Assembly: GCF_025685685.1 (NCBI RefSeq)
Contig: NZ_JAGSYH010000005.1
Location: 496,001 to 560,000, forward strand
Length of the DNA: 64,000 nt
Origin: Acidicapsa dinghuensis
GTDB lineage: Bacteria > Acidobacteriota > Terriglobia > Terriglobales > Acidobacteriaceae
Direction of reading: 5' to 3'
Under the pieces are notes generated by a model that saw nothing but the letters and a program-made list of their open reading frames with translations, was not told the DNA's origin and did not search any database. Position 1 is the first letter of the stretch. Each line of letters begins with the position of its first letter. Position numbers and translations under genes: made by a program. Positions 1 through 8,363 of this stretch are shown piece after piece.

Positions 1-726
1 GTGCTTGCGCAATCGGAACTGGATGCCGAGAGGCTTCGTCAATTGGGTTGCGAAGACGTGCGAGTGGCGGGCAATCTCAAGTTTGACGTGCGTTCGGGCG
101 CGGACTCTGCAGCGGTGAAGCTGATAGAAGAACTTCGCAGGGATCTGCGTCTGGTGGTGGCTGGGAGCACGCTGGAGGGCGAAGAAGCGGCGCTGCTGGA
201 AGCGTGGCCGGAGATGCTGAGTGCCGATCCAAAGCTGGCGATGGTGATTGCGCCGCGGCATCCGGAACGATTTGGGGCTGTAGCGGAGTTGCTGGAGCGA
301 TCAGGCGTGCCCTGGCGGCGGCGGTCGGCGATGGGTGAGGCGATGCTTCAGCCGGGTGAAGTGGTGCTGCTGGATTCGATGGGAGAGCTGGCGACGGTGT
401 ATTCGATGGCGGCGGTGGCGTTTGTGGGAGGCAGCCTTGTGCCGGCGGGTGGGCATAATCCTCTGGAGCCTGCGCAGTTTGGCGTGCCTGTGGTGATGGG
501 GGATCATTACGCGAATTTTGTCTCCATTGTGGGCTGGATGGCGGACAAAAAAGCGATTGCTATTGTTCATTCACCTGCATTGGGAATGGAAATGGCTGCG
601 CTGCTTTCGGATGGTCAGGCTGCTGCGGAGATGGGTGAGCGAGGACGCCAGTTTTTTGAGGAGCAGGCTGGAGCGACTGCGCGGACGGTGGCCGCGCTGC
701 GTGATGTGTTGGAGGCGCATCGATGA
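1..726 (+). CDS. waaA: 3-deoxy-D-manno-octulosonic acid (Kdo) transferase, C-terminal part
   Basis: This is the C-terminal GT-B half of the inner-membrane enzyme that adds Kdo to lipid A precursor. The 241 visible residues contain the family glycine-rich nucleotide-sugar loop (GGSLVPAGGHNPLEP, about residues 140-154), followed by a conserved FGVPVVMG stretch. The family is usually about 420 residues, so roughly the first 180 lie outside the window. The GTG at base 1 is probably internal rather than the true start. The stop codon overlaps the lpxK start (ATGA), which implies a shared transcript for lipid A/core assembly. The family call is secure; only the 5' end is unknown. Confidence 0.9.
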   Translation: MLAQSELDAERLRQLGCEDVRVAGNLKFDVRSGADSAAVKLIEELRRDLRLVVAGSTLEGEEAALLEAWPEMLSADPKLAMVIAPRHPERFGAVAELLERSGVPWRRRSAMGEAMLQPGEVVLLDSMGELATVYSMAAVAFVGGSLVPAGGHNPLEPAQFGVPVVMGDHYANFVSIVGWMADKKAIAIVHSPALGMEMAALLSDGQAAAEMGERGRQFFEEQAGATARTVAALRDVLEAHR

Positions 727-1730
727 GACGGCCATGGGCTATGCCGCTCGTACCGTTGTACGGGGCGGGGCTAGCGTTGCGTGGTCTGAGCTGGAGCACT
801 GGGCTGGCTCCAGTGCGGAAGCTGGCGTGGCCGGTGGTGAGTGTTGGGAACCTGTCGGCGGGAGGGACGGGCAAGACACCGTTTACGGTTGCGCTGGTGA
901 GGCTGTTGCAGGAGCGGGGAATTGCCGTGGATGTGCTCTCGCGCGGATATGGGCGGAAAGGCGATGTTACGGAGCGTGTACCTCGGCATGGAAGCGCGGA
1001 GCAATTTGGCGATGAGCCGCTGTTGATTGCGCGTACGACCGAGGCTCCAGTGTATGTGGGGGCTAGCCGGTGGCAGGCTGGACGGCTGGCGGAGCGGGAG
1101 GCGAAAGGCAAGACGGGTGTACATCTGCTGGATGATGGTTTCCAGCATCGTGGATTGGCGCGGCAGGTGGATATTGTGCTGGTGAATTTGGAGGATCTTC
1201 GCGATTTTCTGCTGCCTGCGGGAAATCTGCGGGAGCCGTTTTCCGCACTGGCACGAGCACATGTTCTGGCGGTTCCGGCGCAGGATGATGAAGCAGTGCA
1301 ACTGCTTGAGTCGCGCGGATTTGGCACGGCACGGGGGCAGAAAATCTGGAGATTTCGACGGGAGATGGTTCTACCGCCGATGCCGGAGTCGCTTGTTGCG
1401 TTGCCGTGGGTGGCCTTTTGCGGTATAGGGCGGCCGGAGCAGTTCTTTGCCGGACTGATGGCGGCAGGGTTGAAGCTCGCTGAGACACGGGTTTTTGCCG
1501 ATCATCATCCGTACACGTTTGGGGATATCGAATCGCTGCGACGAAGGGCCGGCACTACGGGGGCGGGTGCGCTGATTACGACGGCGAAGGATCTGTACCG
1601 GATGGGCGATCTGAGTCTTGGATCGGAGGAAGCAGTACCGATTCTGGCTGCGGATTTGAAGATTGTGATCGAAGACCAGAGTGCGGCGATGAGCTGGCTT
1701 CTCAGTGAGTTGGGACATCAGAGCACCTGA
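723..1730 (+). CDS. lpxK: tetraacyldisaccharide 4'-kinase
   Basis: LpxK phosphorylates the 4' position of the lipid A disaccharide at the inner membrane. The 335-residue length is normal for the family. A P-loop-like SVGNLSAGGTGKTPF stretch lies near residues 40-54, and the typical DVLSRGYGRK and LLDDGFQHRGL motifs follow. The ATG overlaps the waaA stop by four bases, so translation is probably coupled. Together with waaA upstream and a heptosyltransferase downstream it forms a short lipopolysaccharide inner-core operon. Nothing looks damaged. Confidence 0.93.
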   Translation: MRRPWAMPLVPLYGAGLALRGLSWSTGLAPVRKLAWPVVSVGNLSAGGTGKTPFTVALVRLLQERGIAVDVLSRGYGRKGDVTERVPRHGSAEQFGDEPLLIARTTEAPVYVGASRWQAGRLAEREAKGKTGVHLLDDGFQHRGLARQVDIVLVNLEDLRDFLLPAGNLREPFSALARAHVLAVPAQDDEAVQLLESRGFGTARGQKIWRFRREMVLPPMPESLVALPWVAFCGIGRPEQFFAGLMAAGLKLAETRVFADHHPYTFGDIESLRRRAGTTGAGALITTAKDLYRMGDLSLGSEEAVPILAADLKIVIEDQSAAMSWLLSELGHQST

Positions 1731-1839
1731 ATCGAACGCCAAATCAGCCCTCGTATGGAAATCCCAAGAGACGGCTGCATCGCGTAGGACGACTGAGGGC
1801 CGAGGAGTTGCGGAGCAAGCGGTGTGAGAAAATTGGAGC

Positions 1840-3060
1840 TTGCGCGGACAGGTTCCATTTCGTCTTTTGGTGGTCAGGCTGGGGGCGATGGGCGATATTC
1901 TGCATGCTTTGCCGGCCGTGACGGCGCTGCGCCGGGCGCATCCGGGATGGCAGATCGATTGGGCTGTTGAGCCGCAGTGGATGCCATTGCTGGCAGTCGA
2001 GGGACCTGCTTCGAGCACGGAATTGCCGAGGAGCGCGAGCCGTCCGCTGGTGGACAAGCTGTTTGTGGTTCCAGCCAAGCAGTGGAGCCGGCAACCGCTG
2101 AGCCGGCAGACTTTGCGTGACATTCTGACGTTGCGACGGCAATTGCGCGAGGGTGGGTATGATGCCGTCATCGATATGCAGGGCTCGGTGCGCTCGGGGA
2201 TCGTTGCGCGGTTTACGGGATGTCGCCGGATCATTGGCGAGGAGACTCCGCGCGAGCCGATTGCGAAGTGGCTTTTCAGCGAGCGAGTGGCGACCTGCGG
2301 CGTTCACGTCATTGAGCAGGATATAGAGCTGGCGGCGGCGGTAGCGGGCGATGAATTGATGTATGCTCCTGCGGTGTTGCCCTATGATGAAGCGGCTGAA
2401 GAATGGTGCGATGTTCTTGAGGGTGAGATGTTTGGCACGGCGAGGTCTCCGGTTTTGTTGATTCACCCTGGCGCTGGATGGGGAGCCAAGCGCTGGCCGG
2501 TCGACCGATATGGAGTTGTGGCGGAAGAGTTTGCGCAGCGGGGTGGAGTGTCGCTGGTGAGCGCGGGACCTGGCGAGGAAGAGTTGGCGAATGGCGTGGT
2601 TGAAGCTGCCCATGGATTTGCAACGATGGTGCGGTGTTCGATTGCGGAGTTGATTGCATTGACCCGGAGGGTATCGGTTGTGGTTGGCGGCGATACAGGG
2701 CCACTGCATCTGGCGTGTGCGTTGGAGCGGCCGGTGGTGGGGATTTATGGACCAACGGAGCCGAACCGCAATGGGCCGTTTGGAACGAAGTTTATTGTGT
2801 TAAGAAATCCTGAGAGCAGACGAGATCACACGCGGCGCGAGGAGCCGGAGGCTGGTTTGCTGACGATTATGCCTAAGGCGGTGATGACTGCGGTGATGGA
2901 ATTGCTGCTGCACGAACGAACGGTACATGAGAGCGAGCCGGAGCAGACGGGTGGACAAGTGCTGATGATCGATCATGGGCAAGCACGGCAGGGGCAAGCG
3001 CGGCAGAGCCAAACACGACAGGACAAAACACGGTCGGCGGACGAAGCGAGGTTTTCTTGA
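1840..3060 (+). CDS. waaC: glycosyltransferase family 9 (heptosyltransferase I-like)
   Basis: This GT9 enzyme probably transfers heptose onto the Kdo-lipid A acceptor on the cytoplasmic face of the inner membrane. The N-terminal RLGAMGDILHALPAV motif and the C-terminal VVGGDTGPLHLACAL motif are diagnostic of ADP-heptose:LPS heptosyltransferases, and HPGAGWGAKRWP lies between them. The only start after the upstream in-frame stop and before the first motif is TTG at 1840, so a TTG start is likely. Residues from about 380 onward form an odd Gln/Arg-rich repeated tail (GQARQGQARQSQTRQ), which lies outside the fold. WaaC versus another GT9 heptosyltransferase cannot be decided from sequence alone. 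Confidence 0.82.
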   Translation: MRGQVPFRLLVVRLGAMGDILHALPAVTALRRAHPGWQIDWAVEPQWMPLLAVEGPASSTELPRSASRPLVDKLFVVPAKQWSRQPLSRQTLRDILTLRRQLREGGYDAVIDMQGSVRSGIVARFTGCRRIIGEETPREPIAKWLFSERVATCGVHVIEQDIELAAAVAGDELMYAPAVLPYDEAAEEWCDVLEGEMFGTARSPVLLIHPGAGWGAKRWPVDRYGVVAEEFAQRGGVSLVSAGPGEEELANGVVEAAHGFATMVRCSIAELIALTRRVSVVVGGDTGPLHLACALERPVVGIYGPTEPNRNGPFGTKFIVLRNPESRRDHTRREEPEAGLLTIMPKAVMTAVMELLLHERTVHESEPEQTGGQVLMIDHGQARQGQARQSQTRQDKTRSADEARFS

Positions 3061-3677
3061 TCGGCGATGATCAGCCATCGGTGATGGCGCGGTTTCTGTC
3101 AGGCTGGCAACGAATTGCCAGGCGGATTCGCGTGCCTCTTGGTTTTGTTGCGGGGGCCGTTTACCTCTGGGAATTGATCAAGCACCGGCCCCAGGGAGCA
3201 GCGGTGGCATGGAGCCTGCTGCTGGTGATTCCGGGATTGGCGTTGCGCGGATATGCGTCAGGGTATGTGAAGAAGAACAGCGAACTGACGATTACCGGGC
3301 CGTATGCGTATGTGCGTAATCCGCTGTATCTGGGATCGATACTGATTGCGGCGGGCTTTGCCGTTGCTCTGATGAGCTGGGCGTTTGCGGGAGTGCTGGT
3401 TGCGTTTTTCCTGTTGATTTATGTGCCGGTTATCGCTTCGGAAGAGACATTTTTGCGGGATACGTTTCTTGAATACGAGTGGTATTGCGCGCGAGTGCCG
3501 AGGCTTTTTCCGCGTCTGACGCCGGTGCGGTCTCCGGATGGCAATCGAGGGCAGGATGGGAAATTTTCGCTGGCGCTTTACCGGAAACATCGCGAGTACA
3601 ATGCTTTGCTAGGGGCCGCGTTGCTGTACCTGAGCCTGGGGCTCGCCATCTGGTTACACGCGACGCATGGAAGGTAG
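3057..3677 (+). CDS. isoprenylcysteine carboxyl methyltransferase-like membrane protein
   Basis: This is a small polytopic membrane protein of the ICMT/PEMT-type methyltransferase group. The signature is the ITGPYAYVRNPLYLG segment (about residues 80-94) followed by hydrophobic helices and a C-terminal EETFLRDTFLEYEWY stretch, matching the SAM-binding region of this family. A TTG start at 3057 overlaps the preceding stop (TTGA) and has GAGG at 3048-3051 five bases upstream, so I prefer it over the ATG at 3084. Its position at the end of the LPS operon suggests a lipid or envelope substrate, but bacterial members mostly have unknown substrates. Confidence 0.75.
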   Translation: MIGDDQPSVMARFLSGWQRIARRIRVPLGFVAGAVYLWELIKHRPQGAAVAWSLLLVIPGLALRGYASGYVKKNSELTITGPYAYVRNPLYLGSILIAAGFAVALMSWAFAGVLVAFFLLIYVPVIASEETFLRDTFLEYEWYCARVPRLFPRLTPVRSPDGNRGQDGKFSLALYRKHREYNALLGAALLYLSLGLAIWLHATHGR

Positions 3678-3843
3678 TTGCAATTGCCGGTCGTTATTCT
3701 CTTTCCTCCAGACCGTTCATTGCGACCAGATACGTCTAAAGAACGGGCCGAGTTGACTGCCTGATAGGTGGCGGCGAGCCTGGAACCGTATGGTGCGTGC
3801 ACCGCTACGGGAATGTAAGAACTGCATTTTCAATAATTTTTTG

Positions 3844-4668
3844 ATGGAGCTAGCCCCTACGGTGCAGCGGCATTCTTTTTCTTTGATTCTTCTGACATGC
3901 TTCGTGGCAATGACAGCGACCCATTTGCGGGCGCAGCAGACTCCTGCGCCTGCGATGGGGGTTGCGACGGTCGCGCCTTTGCCTGCGCCTCGGGCTGGTT
4001 ATTCGTTCCCTGCAAAGCAGACGTATACGTACGCGGTGGACTGGAGGGTATTTCCGGCGGCGACGGCTACGGTGCATCTGGAAGCCGATGGTGAAAAAGA
4101 ACATCTGACCGCAACGGGAGATACGACCGGAGCGATCAACCTGATTTACCGGGTGAGCGATAAATTTCAGTCGACGTTCGATCGCGACAGGGGATGCACG
4201 GCGGAGTTCGATAAGCAGACGATCGAGGGGCGGCGCCAGATCAATTCAACGCTGAAGATGGATTACACGGACGGGAAGTCTGTGTTGGATGAGAAGAACC
4301 TGACGACTGGGCAGACGAAGCATCTGGAGGCGGGAATTCCGAATTGCGTGACGGATCTGCTGACGGGGGTTTTCTATGCTTCTTCACAACCGATGACGGT
4401 GGGCCAGAGCTTCCAGATTCCGGTTTCCGATCCGCTGAAAACGGTGATAGTGACGATGAAGGTGGAGGGGCGGGAAGAGCTGAAGCTGCCCTCCGGGACG
4501 TACAAGACAGTGCGCGTGGAGCCGACGGCGGATGCCGGTGTGGTGAAGAACCGGGGGCAGATCTGGATCTGGTACACAGATGATGATCGGCACCTGCCGG
4601 TGCAGATGCGGGCTCGGTCATTCTGGGGGACGATCACGTTCCGGCTGGCGACCTTAGAGAACAAATGA
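3844..4668 (+). CDS. secreted DUF3108 domain-containing protein
   Basis: The mature part resembles DUF3108 proteins, exported beta-rich proteins of unknown function in Gram-negative bacteria. Visible features are the YRVSDKFQSTFDRDRGCT segment, a central VTDLLTGVFYASSQ stretch and the ending QIWIWYTDDDRHLPVQM. A signal peptide (hydrophobic SLILLTCFVAMTATHLRA, cleavage near AQQ) begins just after the ATG at 3844. An in-frame ATG at 3790 would add 18 residues that spoil the signal, so I chose 3844, although neither start has a strong Shine-Dalgarno. No role is established; a periplasmic location is inferred. Confidence 0.75.
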   Translation: MELAPTVQRHSFSLILLTCFVAMTATHLRAQQTPAPAMGVATVAPLPAPRAGYSFPAKQTYTYAVDWRVFPAATATVHLEADGEKEHLTATGDTTGAINLIYRVSDKFQSTFDRDRGCTAEFDKQTIEGRRQINSTLKMDYTDGKSVLDEKNLTTGQTKHLEAGIPNCVTDLLTGVFYASSQPMTVGQSFQIPVSDPLKTVIVTMKVEGREELKLPSGTYKTVRVEPTADAGVVKNRGQIWIWYTDDDRHLPVQMRARSFWGTITFRLATLENK

Positions 4669-4703
4669 CTCAGACAGCGGATAGAAATCAAAAGCTCACC
4701 TCA

Positions 4704-4755
4704 GGGGCTAAAGCCCAATGACGGCTTTGCCTTTGTGCCGGGGATAAATCCCCGG
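4704..4755. repeat. paired REP-like palindromes (GGGGCTAAAGCCC type)
   Basis: Two short palindromes, GGGCTAAAGCCC near 4705-4716 and CCGGGGATAAATCCCCGG at 4738-4755, are separated by about 20 bases and followed by CCTACG. From general knowledge, this paired ggg-CTAAAG-ccc arrangement is a dispersed intergenic element in acidobacterial genomes. It lies between convergent genes (DUF3108 protein and the 125-residue hypothetical), a place where it could also terminate transcription. Confidence 0.55.
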
Positions 4756-4816
4756 CCTACGTTTTAGAGGGATCTATCGCTATGGAGGGATTCATCGGCG
4801 TCCTCAACTTCGTCCT

Positions 4817-5194
4817 CTATTGCATGCGGTAACGCTCGCGCATTAGGCGCTGCAGGCGTGGCCAGAAGATTAGGTCGAAGGCTAGAGCTTTGTCCGGGAA
4901 CATGGCTAGCGCGGCCCGGCGGGCGTCGGCGCACATCTCTGAGGCTTGCTCGACGGGCAGTGAGACATCCTGCTGAATGACCTGCATGACCATGTTCATC
5001 ATGAATTGCAGGCGGCGGATGCGCCGGGCTTCTTCGAGCTTCTCTTCGGGAGTCTGGATGGGATCTTCGACCGATGCCTCGATGAGTCGCGTGTCGTTCT
5101 CGCTGTGAGTACGAGCCGGGGAAACGGGATAATCCATGGACGAGGAGGCCTCCGGAGTGGTGCGGATGCTTGCCTGTTGGGTTGCATCGTACAC
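4817..5194 (-). CDS. small hypothetical protein
   Basis: I do not recognise this 125-residue protein. It has no signal peptide or membrane segment. The N-terminal 50 residues are polar and probably disordered. From about residue 50 it is predominantly helical and amphipathic (EEKLEEARRIRRLQFMMNMV, then a basic MRERYRMQ end). A Cys occurs in SEMCADARRAAL. It lies 70 bases downstream of comEC on the same strand and could be the last gene of that transcript. An internal ATG at residue 20 is an alternative start. Confidence 0.6.
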   Translation of the reverse strand: MYDATQQASIRTTPEASSSMDYPVSPARTHSENDTRLIEASVEDPIQTPEEKLEEARRIRRLQFMMNMVMQVIQQDVSLPVEQASEMCADARRAALAMFPDKALAFDLIFWPRLQRLMRERYRMQ

Positions 5195-5264
5195 CCGCTT
5201 ATGTTTCCAGTTCCATCTCCGAAGGGGCAGGGTGCCGAGGGGTGCAACAGGTTTCGAGCCAGGC

Positions 5265-8204
5265 TTATTTTTCAGATGCGCCGAGGCAGCCAGGGTCTGG
5301 GGTGACGGTCTGGCCGTCGAGAAGGAGGCATGCAGCTCCGCCGGTGTCGGTACGCAGTGTGCGAACGTGCGCGGCTTGCAGCTCTTCCAGGATTTCGAAA
5401 CGTGGATGGCCGAAGCGGTTGTGCCGTCCGCAGGAGATGACGGCCCATTGCGGTGAGACTGCGGAGAGGAATTCGGGGCGAGTAGAGGTTACGCTGCCGT
5501 GATGGCCGACTTTGAGGACGGTGCTGTGGAGGCTGGTGTCGAGCGGAGATGAGACCTGGCTAGTTGCTGGGATAGCTTTCGAGTGGGCGAGGATGGTGTG
5601 TTCTTCGGGTGCTTCGGCGTCGCCTGCGAGCAGGACAGAAGTGGTTCGATAGCTGGCCTGGAGGACGAGCGAATCGTTGTTGGCGGGTTGTGGGCCGGGA
5701 CGGTAGTTGAGTTCGGGAGCAAGGACGCGGATGGTTGCGTCGCCGAGGGGCATGGTGTCACCTGTGTGCAGGGAGTGGATTTGTACGCCGAGTGTGGTGG
5801 CTTGCTGCAACAGGGATTCGTAGGCGGCAACCGGAGGATTGTTGCCTACCCATAATTCTCTGGGATGGAAATTGCGCAGGATGGCTGGAAGGCCGCCCAT
5901 GTGGTCATGGTGAGCGTGGGTGAGAGCTACGGCGTCGAGATGGCGGATGCCGCGCGACCAGAGAGCCGCGGAGACAACTTCTTCGCCAACGTCGAATTCT
6001 GTGTGATTTGCCTGATGGGCAGATACAAATGGCAGGCCGAGGCCGCCGCCGTCGACGAGCAATGTTTTGCCATCGGGTGAAATGAGAAGGAGTGAGTCAC
6101 CCTGGCCGACGTCAATGGCTTCAAAGAGCATGACGTTTGCGGGGTGGTCGATGGCGCGAGGCCATAGGGCCAGAAGAGACATGGCGAGCATTGCGACGAA
6201 GGCGAGCTTGCGTTGCATGAATGGCTTGAGTTGTTTCGCATGGGCGAGCTGCAATGCTGCGATGAAGCAAACAAATGCGACGGCGGTTTGCCAGAAGGAT
6301 GGCTGGGGAATACGGAGATCGCCGAGCGTGAAGCTGCCGAAGATGTGGACGAGCCAGAGGCTGAAGTGCAGTAGTGCCAGACAGAGCGTAGCTGGTATTG
6401 CGGCGAGGATCGATACAGACGCAGGAAGTGCAAGGAGCAAGAGCAGCGTGAGCATCGCGCCGGGGACAATCACGGTGAGAAGCGGGAGGATCAGGAGATT
6501 GACCGGCAGAGCGAAGGCAGTGATGCGGTGGAAGTAGATGGCCATTGGCAGGGCGAGTGCGAGTTCTACGGTAAGAGTGACGAAGAGTAGCTCACCTAAG
6601 CGGCATAGGACGCGGATGATGAGAGGAAACAACTTCCACGCGAAGTGGTGGCTTGTGGCGTGTTCGAGATGATGAGCGATGAGGCGGAATGTTACGCGAA
6701 ATTGAGCGATGCGCGGCGGAAGCCTGGAGTCGATGGAAATCAGCGTGAGATCGCGGGTGGCGCGGGACCAGACGTGGAGTGTGTTTTCGAGAAGCGGCAT
6801 GGCGATGCCGGCGATTGCGGCTACGGCGATGAAGGTCATCTGGAAGCTGGCGTCGAAGATAGTGCGCGGGCTGACTGCGGAGACGCAGAGCGCGGCGAAT
6901 CCGATGACGTTGAGCGGGCTGCGGCTGCGATAGAGCAGGCGGCCGATCAGGTAGAGGGCGATCATCCAGAAGGAGCGCTGCGCGGGGATGGCGAAGCCCG
7001 TGAAGAGCGCGTAGGCGAGAGTGATGGCGAGCGTGACGGCTGTTGCGGCGAGACGCGGGATGCGGAGCCGTTGCGCGAGTGAGAGCACCAGTCCTGCGAG
7101 GATGGCGAGATGCAGGCCGGAGACGACGATGAGATGAAAGGAGCCTGTGCGCTCGAAGCCGGCGCGCAGGCTGTGGGTGAGGAAGGAGCGGTCACCGGTA
7201 AGCATGGCGGTGAGCATGGCTGCGTCTTCAGGAGTGGCGCGCAACGGAGGCGATAGATTGCGGGTGAGGAACGGCAGCGTTTCGAGCTGTGCGCTTGCTG
7301 TGGTGCGCATGCGGTTGAGCCAGCATGGCGGTGAGTTGATTGCAGGTGCGCCGGTCAAGACCAGACGAGGTTCGCCGTTGTCCTGCTGGGTGGCGACGAG
7401 GGTTGCCGTGGCGGAGATTTGTTCGGAGGCGAGGTAGTTGGGAAGGCTCCAGACGCCCGGGTCATGGAAGGTGTCTGGTGGCAGCATGCGCAGGACGGCG
7501 CGGATGTGTTGACCGCATTGGAGGCTATCCAATGGCTGGCTGGACGATGGATGGGGCGTGGCAGGCCAGTGGATGGTGATGCGGACTCTGGCGGAGGGCG
7601 TTTCCGCGATAGTCTGCATTGCGTCTGTTGTATCGGAGATGGCTTCTACCGAAGAGATTGCGAGGTCAACTTGCTGCGTGCGTTGGCTGTTGCTCGCTGG
7701 CTCGGAAGTGGAGTCCGAATCTTGCAGCGATGGGTCAATGATTGATGGATCGATGCGATTGTTGCGTATAGGTTCGGCGTTGACTATGGAGCCCTCAACC
7801 GTGCGCAGAAGACCGTCGGAGTACGAGAGGATAACGGGGTTTGCGGCTGGCTCGGGCTCGGTTTCGGCAGACCACAGGCCGAGAACGAACCACAACGCCG
7901 CGATGGGTAGCCAGACGATGCGGGGGGCTTTGGAGATGGAGATGGCTGCGGCTGCGACGATGGGTGCGAGACTGGCAAGAAGCAATCCGGGGCGGAAGTA
8001 GTGGAGATGAGCCAGTACGATTCCGGCCATGTACAGCAGCGCGGCGTAGAAAAGAGGGACGAAGAGTGCAGGGTTGAGGATGTACTTTGACCGGCGCTGG
8101 CGGCGTATAGCCGGAAGTGTTGGTTCGGGGACGGAGAGCGGCGCGAGGGTGATAGCAGCGGCCTGGGCTGTCGTTGTGGCGGATGGGAGCAAACTTCTCC
8201 TCAT
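5265..8204 (-). CDS. comEC: ComEC/Rec2-family DNA uptake channel with metallo-beta-lactamase domain
   Basis: ComEC forms the inner-membrane channel through which single-stranded DNA enters during natural transformation. The 979-residue protein has N-terminal membrane helices (about 45-115), a DUF4131/OB-like region, and a polytopic competence domain starting near GDRSFLTHSLRAGFERTG and SGLHLAILAGLVLS. The C-terminal metallo-beta-lactamase domain carries AIDVGQGDSLLL and the metal motif LTHAHHDHMGG, followed by LKVGHHGS. All major domains are present, so it is probably functional. It is longer than typical (about 750-850) because of an acidic Ser-rich stretch around residues 150-180. No other competence genes are seen in this window. 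Confidence 0.92.
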   Translation of the reverse strand: MRRSLLPSATTTAQAAAITLAPLSVPEPTLPAIRRQRRSKYILNPALFVPLFYAALLYMAGIVLAHLHYFRPGLLLASLAPIVAAAAISISKAPRIVWLPIAALWFVLGLWSAETEPEPAANPVILSYSDGLLRTVEGSIVNAEPIRNNRIDPSIIDPSLQDSDSTSEPASNSQRTQQVDLAISSVEAISDTTDAMQTIAETPSARVRITIHWPATPHPSSSQPLDSLQCGQHIRAVLRMLPPDTFHDPGVWSLPNYLASEQISATATLVATQQDNGEPRLVLTGAPAINSPPCWLNRMRTTASAQLETLPFLTRNLSPPLRATPEDAAMLTAMLTGDRSFLTHSLRAGFERTGSFHLIVVSGLHLAILAGLVLSLAQRLRIPRLAATAVTLAITLAYALFTGFAIPAQRSFWMIALYLIGRLLYRSRSPLNVIGFAALCVSAVSPRTIFDASFQMTFIAVAAIAGIAMPLLENTLHVWSRATRDLTLISIDSRLPPRIAQFRVTFRLIAHHLEHATSHHFAWKLFPLIIRVLCRLGELLFVTLTVELALALPMAIYFHRITAFALPVNLLILPLLTVIVPGAMLTLLLLLALPASVSILAAIPATLCLALLHFSLWLVHIFGSFTLGDLRIPQPSFWQTAVAFVCFIAALQLAHAKQLKPFMQRKLAFVAMLAMSLLALWPRAIDHPANVMLFEAIDVGQGDSLLLISPDGKTLLVDGGGLGLPFVSAHQANHTEFDVGEEVVSAALWSRGIRHLDAVALTHAHHDHMGGLPAILRNFHPRELWVGNNPPVAAYESLLQQATTLGVQIHSLHTGDTMPLGDATIRVLAPELNYRPGPQPANNDSLVLQASYRTTSVLLAGDAEAPEEHTILAHSKAIPATSQVSSPLDTSLHSTVLKVGHHGSVTSTRPEFLSAVSPQWAVISCGRHNRFGHPRFEILEELQAAHVRTLRTDTGGAACLLLDGQTVTPDPGCLGASEK

Positions 8205-8363
8205 AGACGCAAGTTTTCAGAGCACGCATTGGAAAGATGCTCAGAGGTTGCGTTCGAATGGATCTGAGGAAAGTGAAGCGAAATTTATGCGCCCATCTGT
8301 ATTTGATCTGTGAGTGATTTTGGGAATGACTTGGGCTTTGCTGACACTGTATCAGGCCAGGCT

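Noticed and set aside
560..1327. 255-residue minus-strand frame opposite lpxK
   Set aside because: It is antisense to a clear lpxK gene, has Ser/Arg/Thr-rich composition typical of high-G+C shadow frames, and matches no family.
1744..2709. 321-residue minus-strand frame opposite the heptosyltransferase
   Set aside because: Same reason: it mirrors a recognised gene and is rich in His/Arg with no domain.
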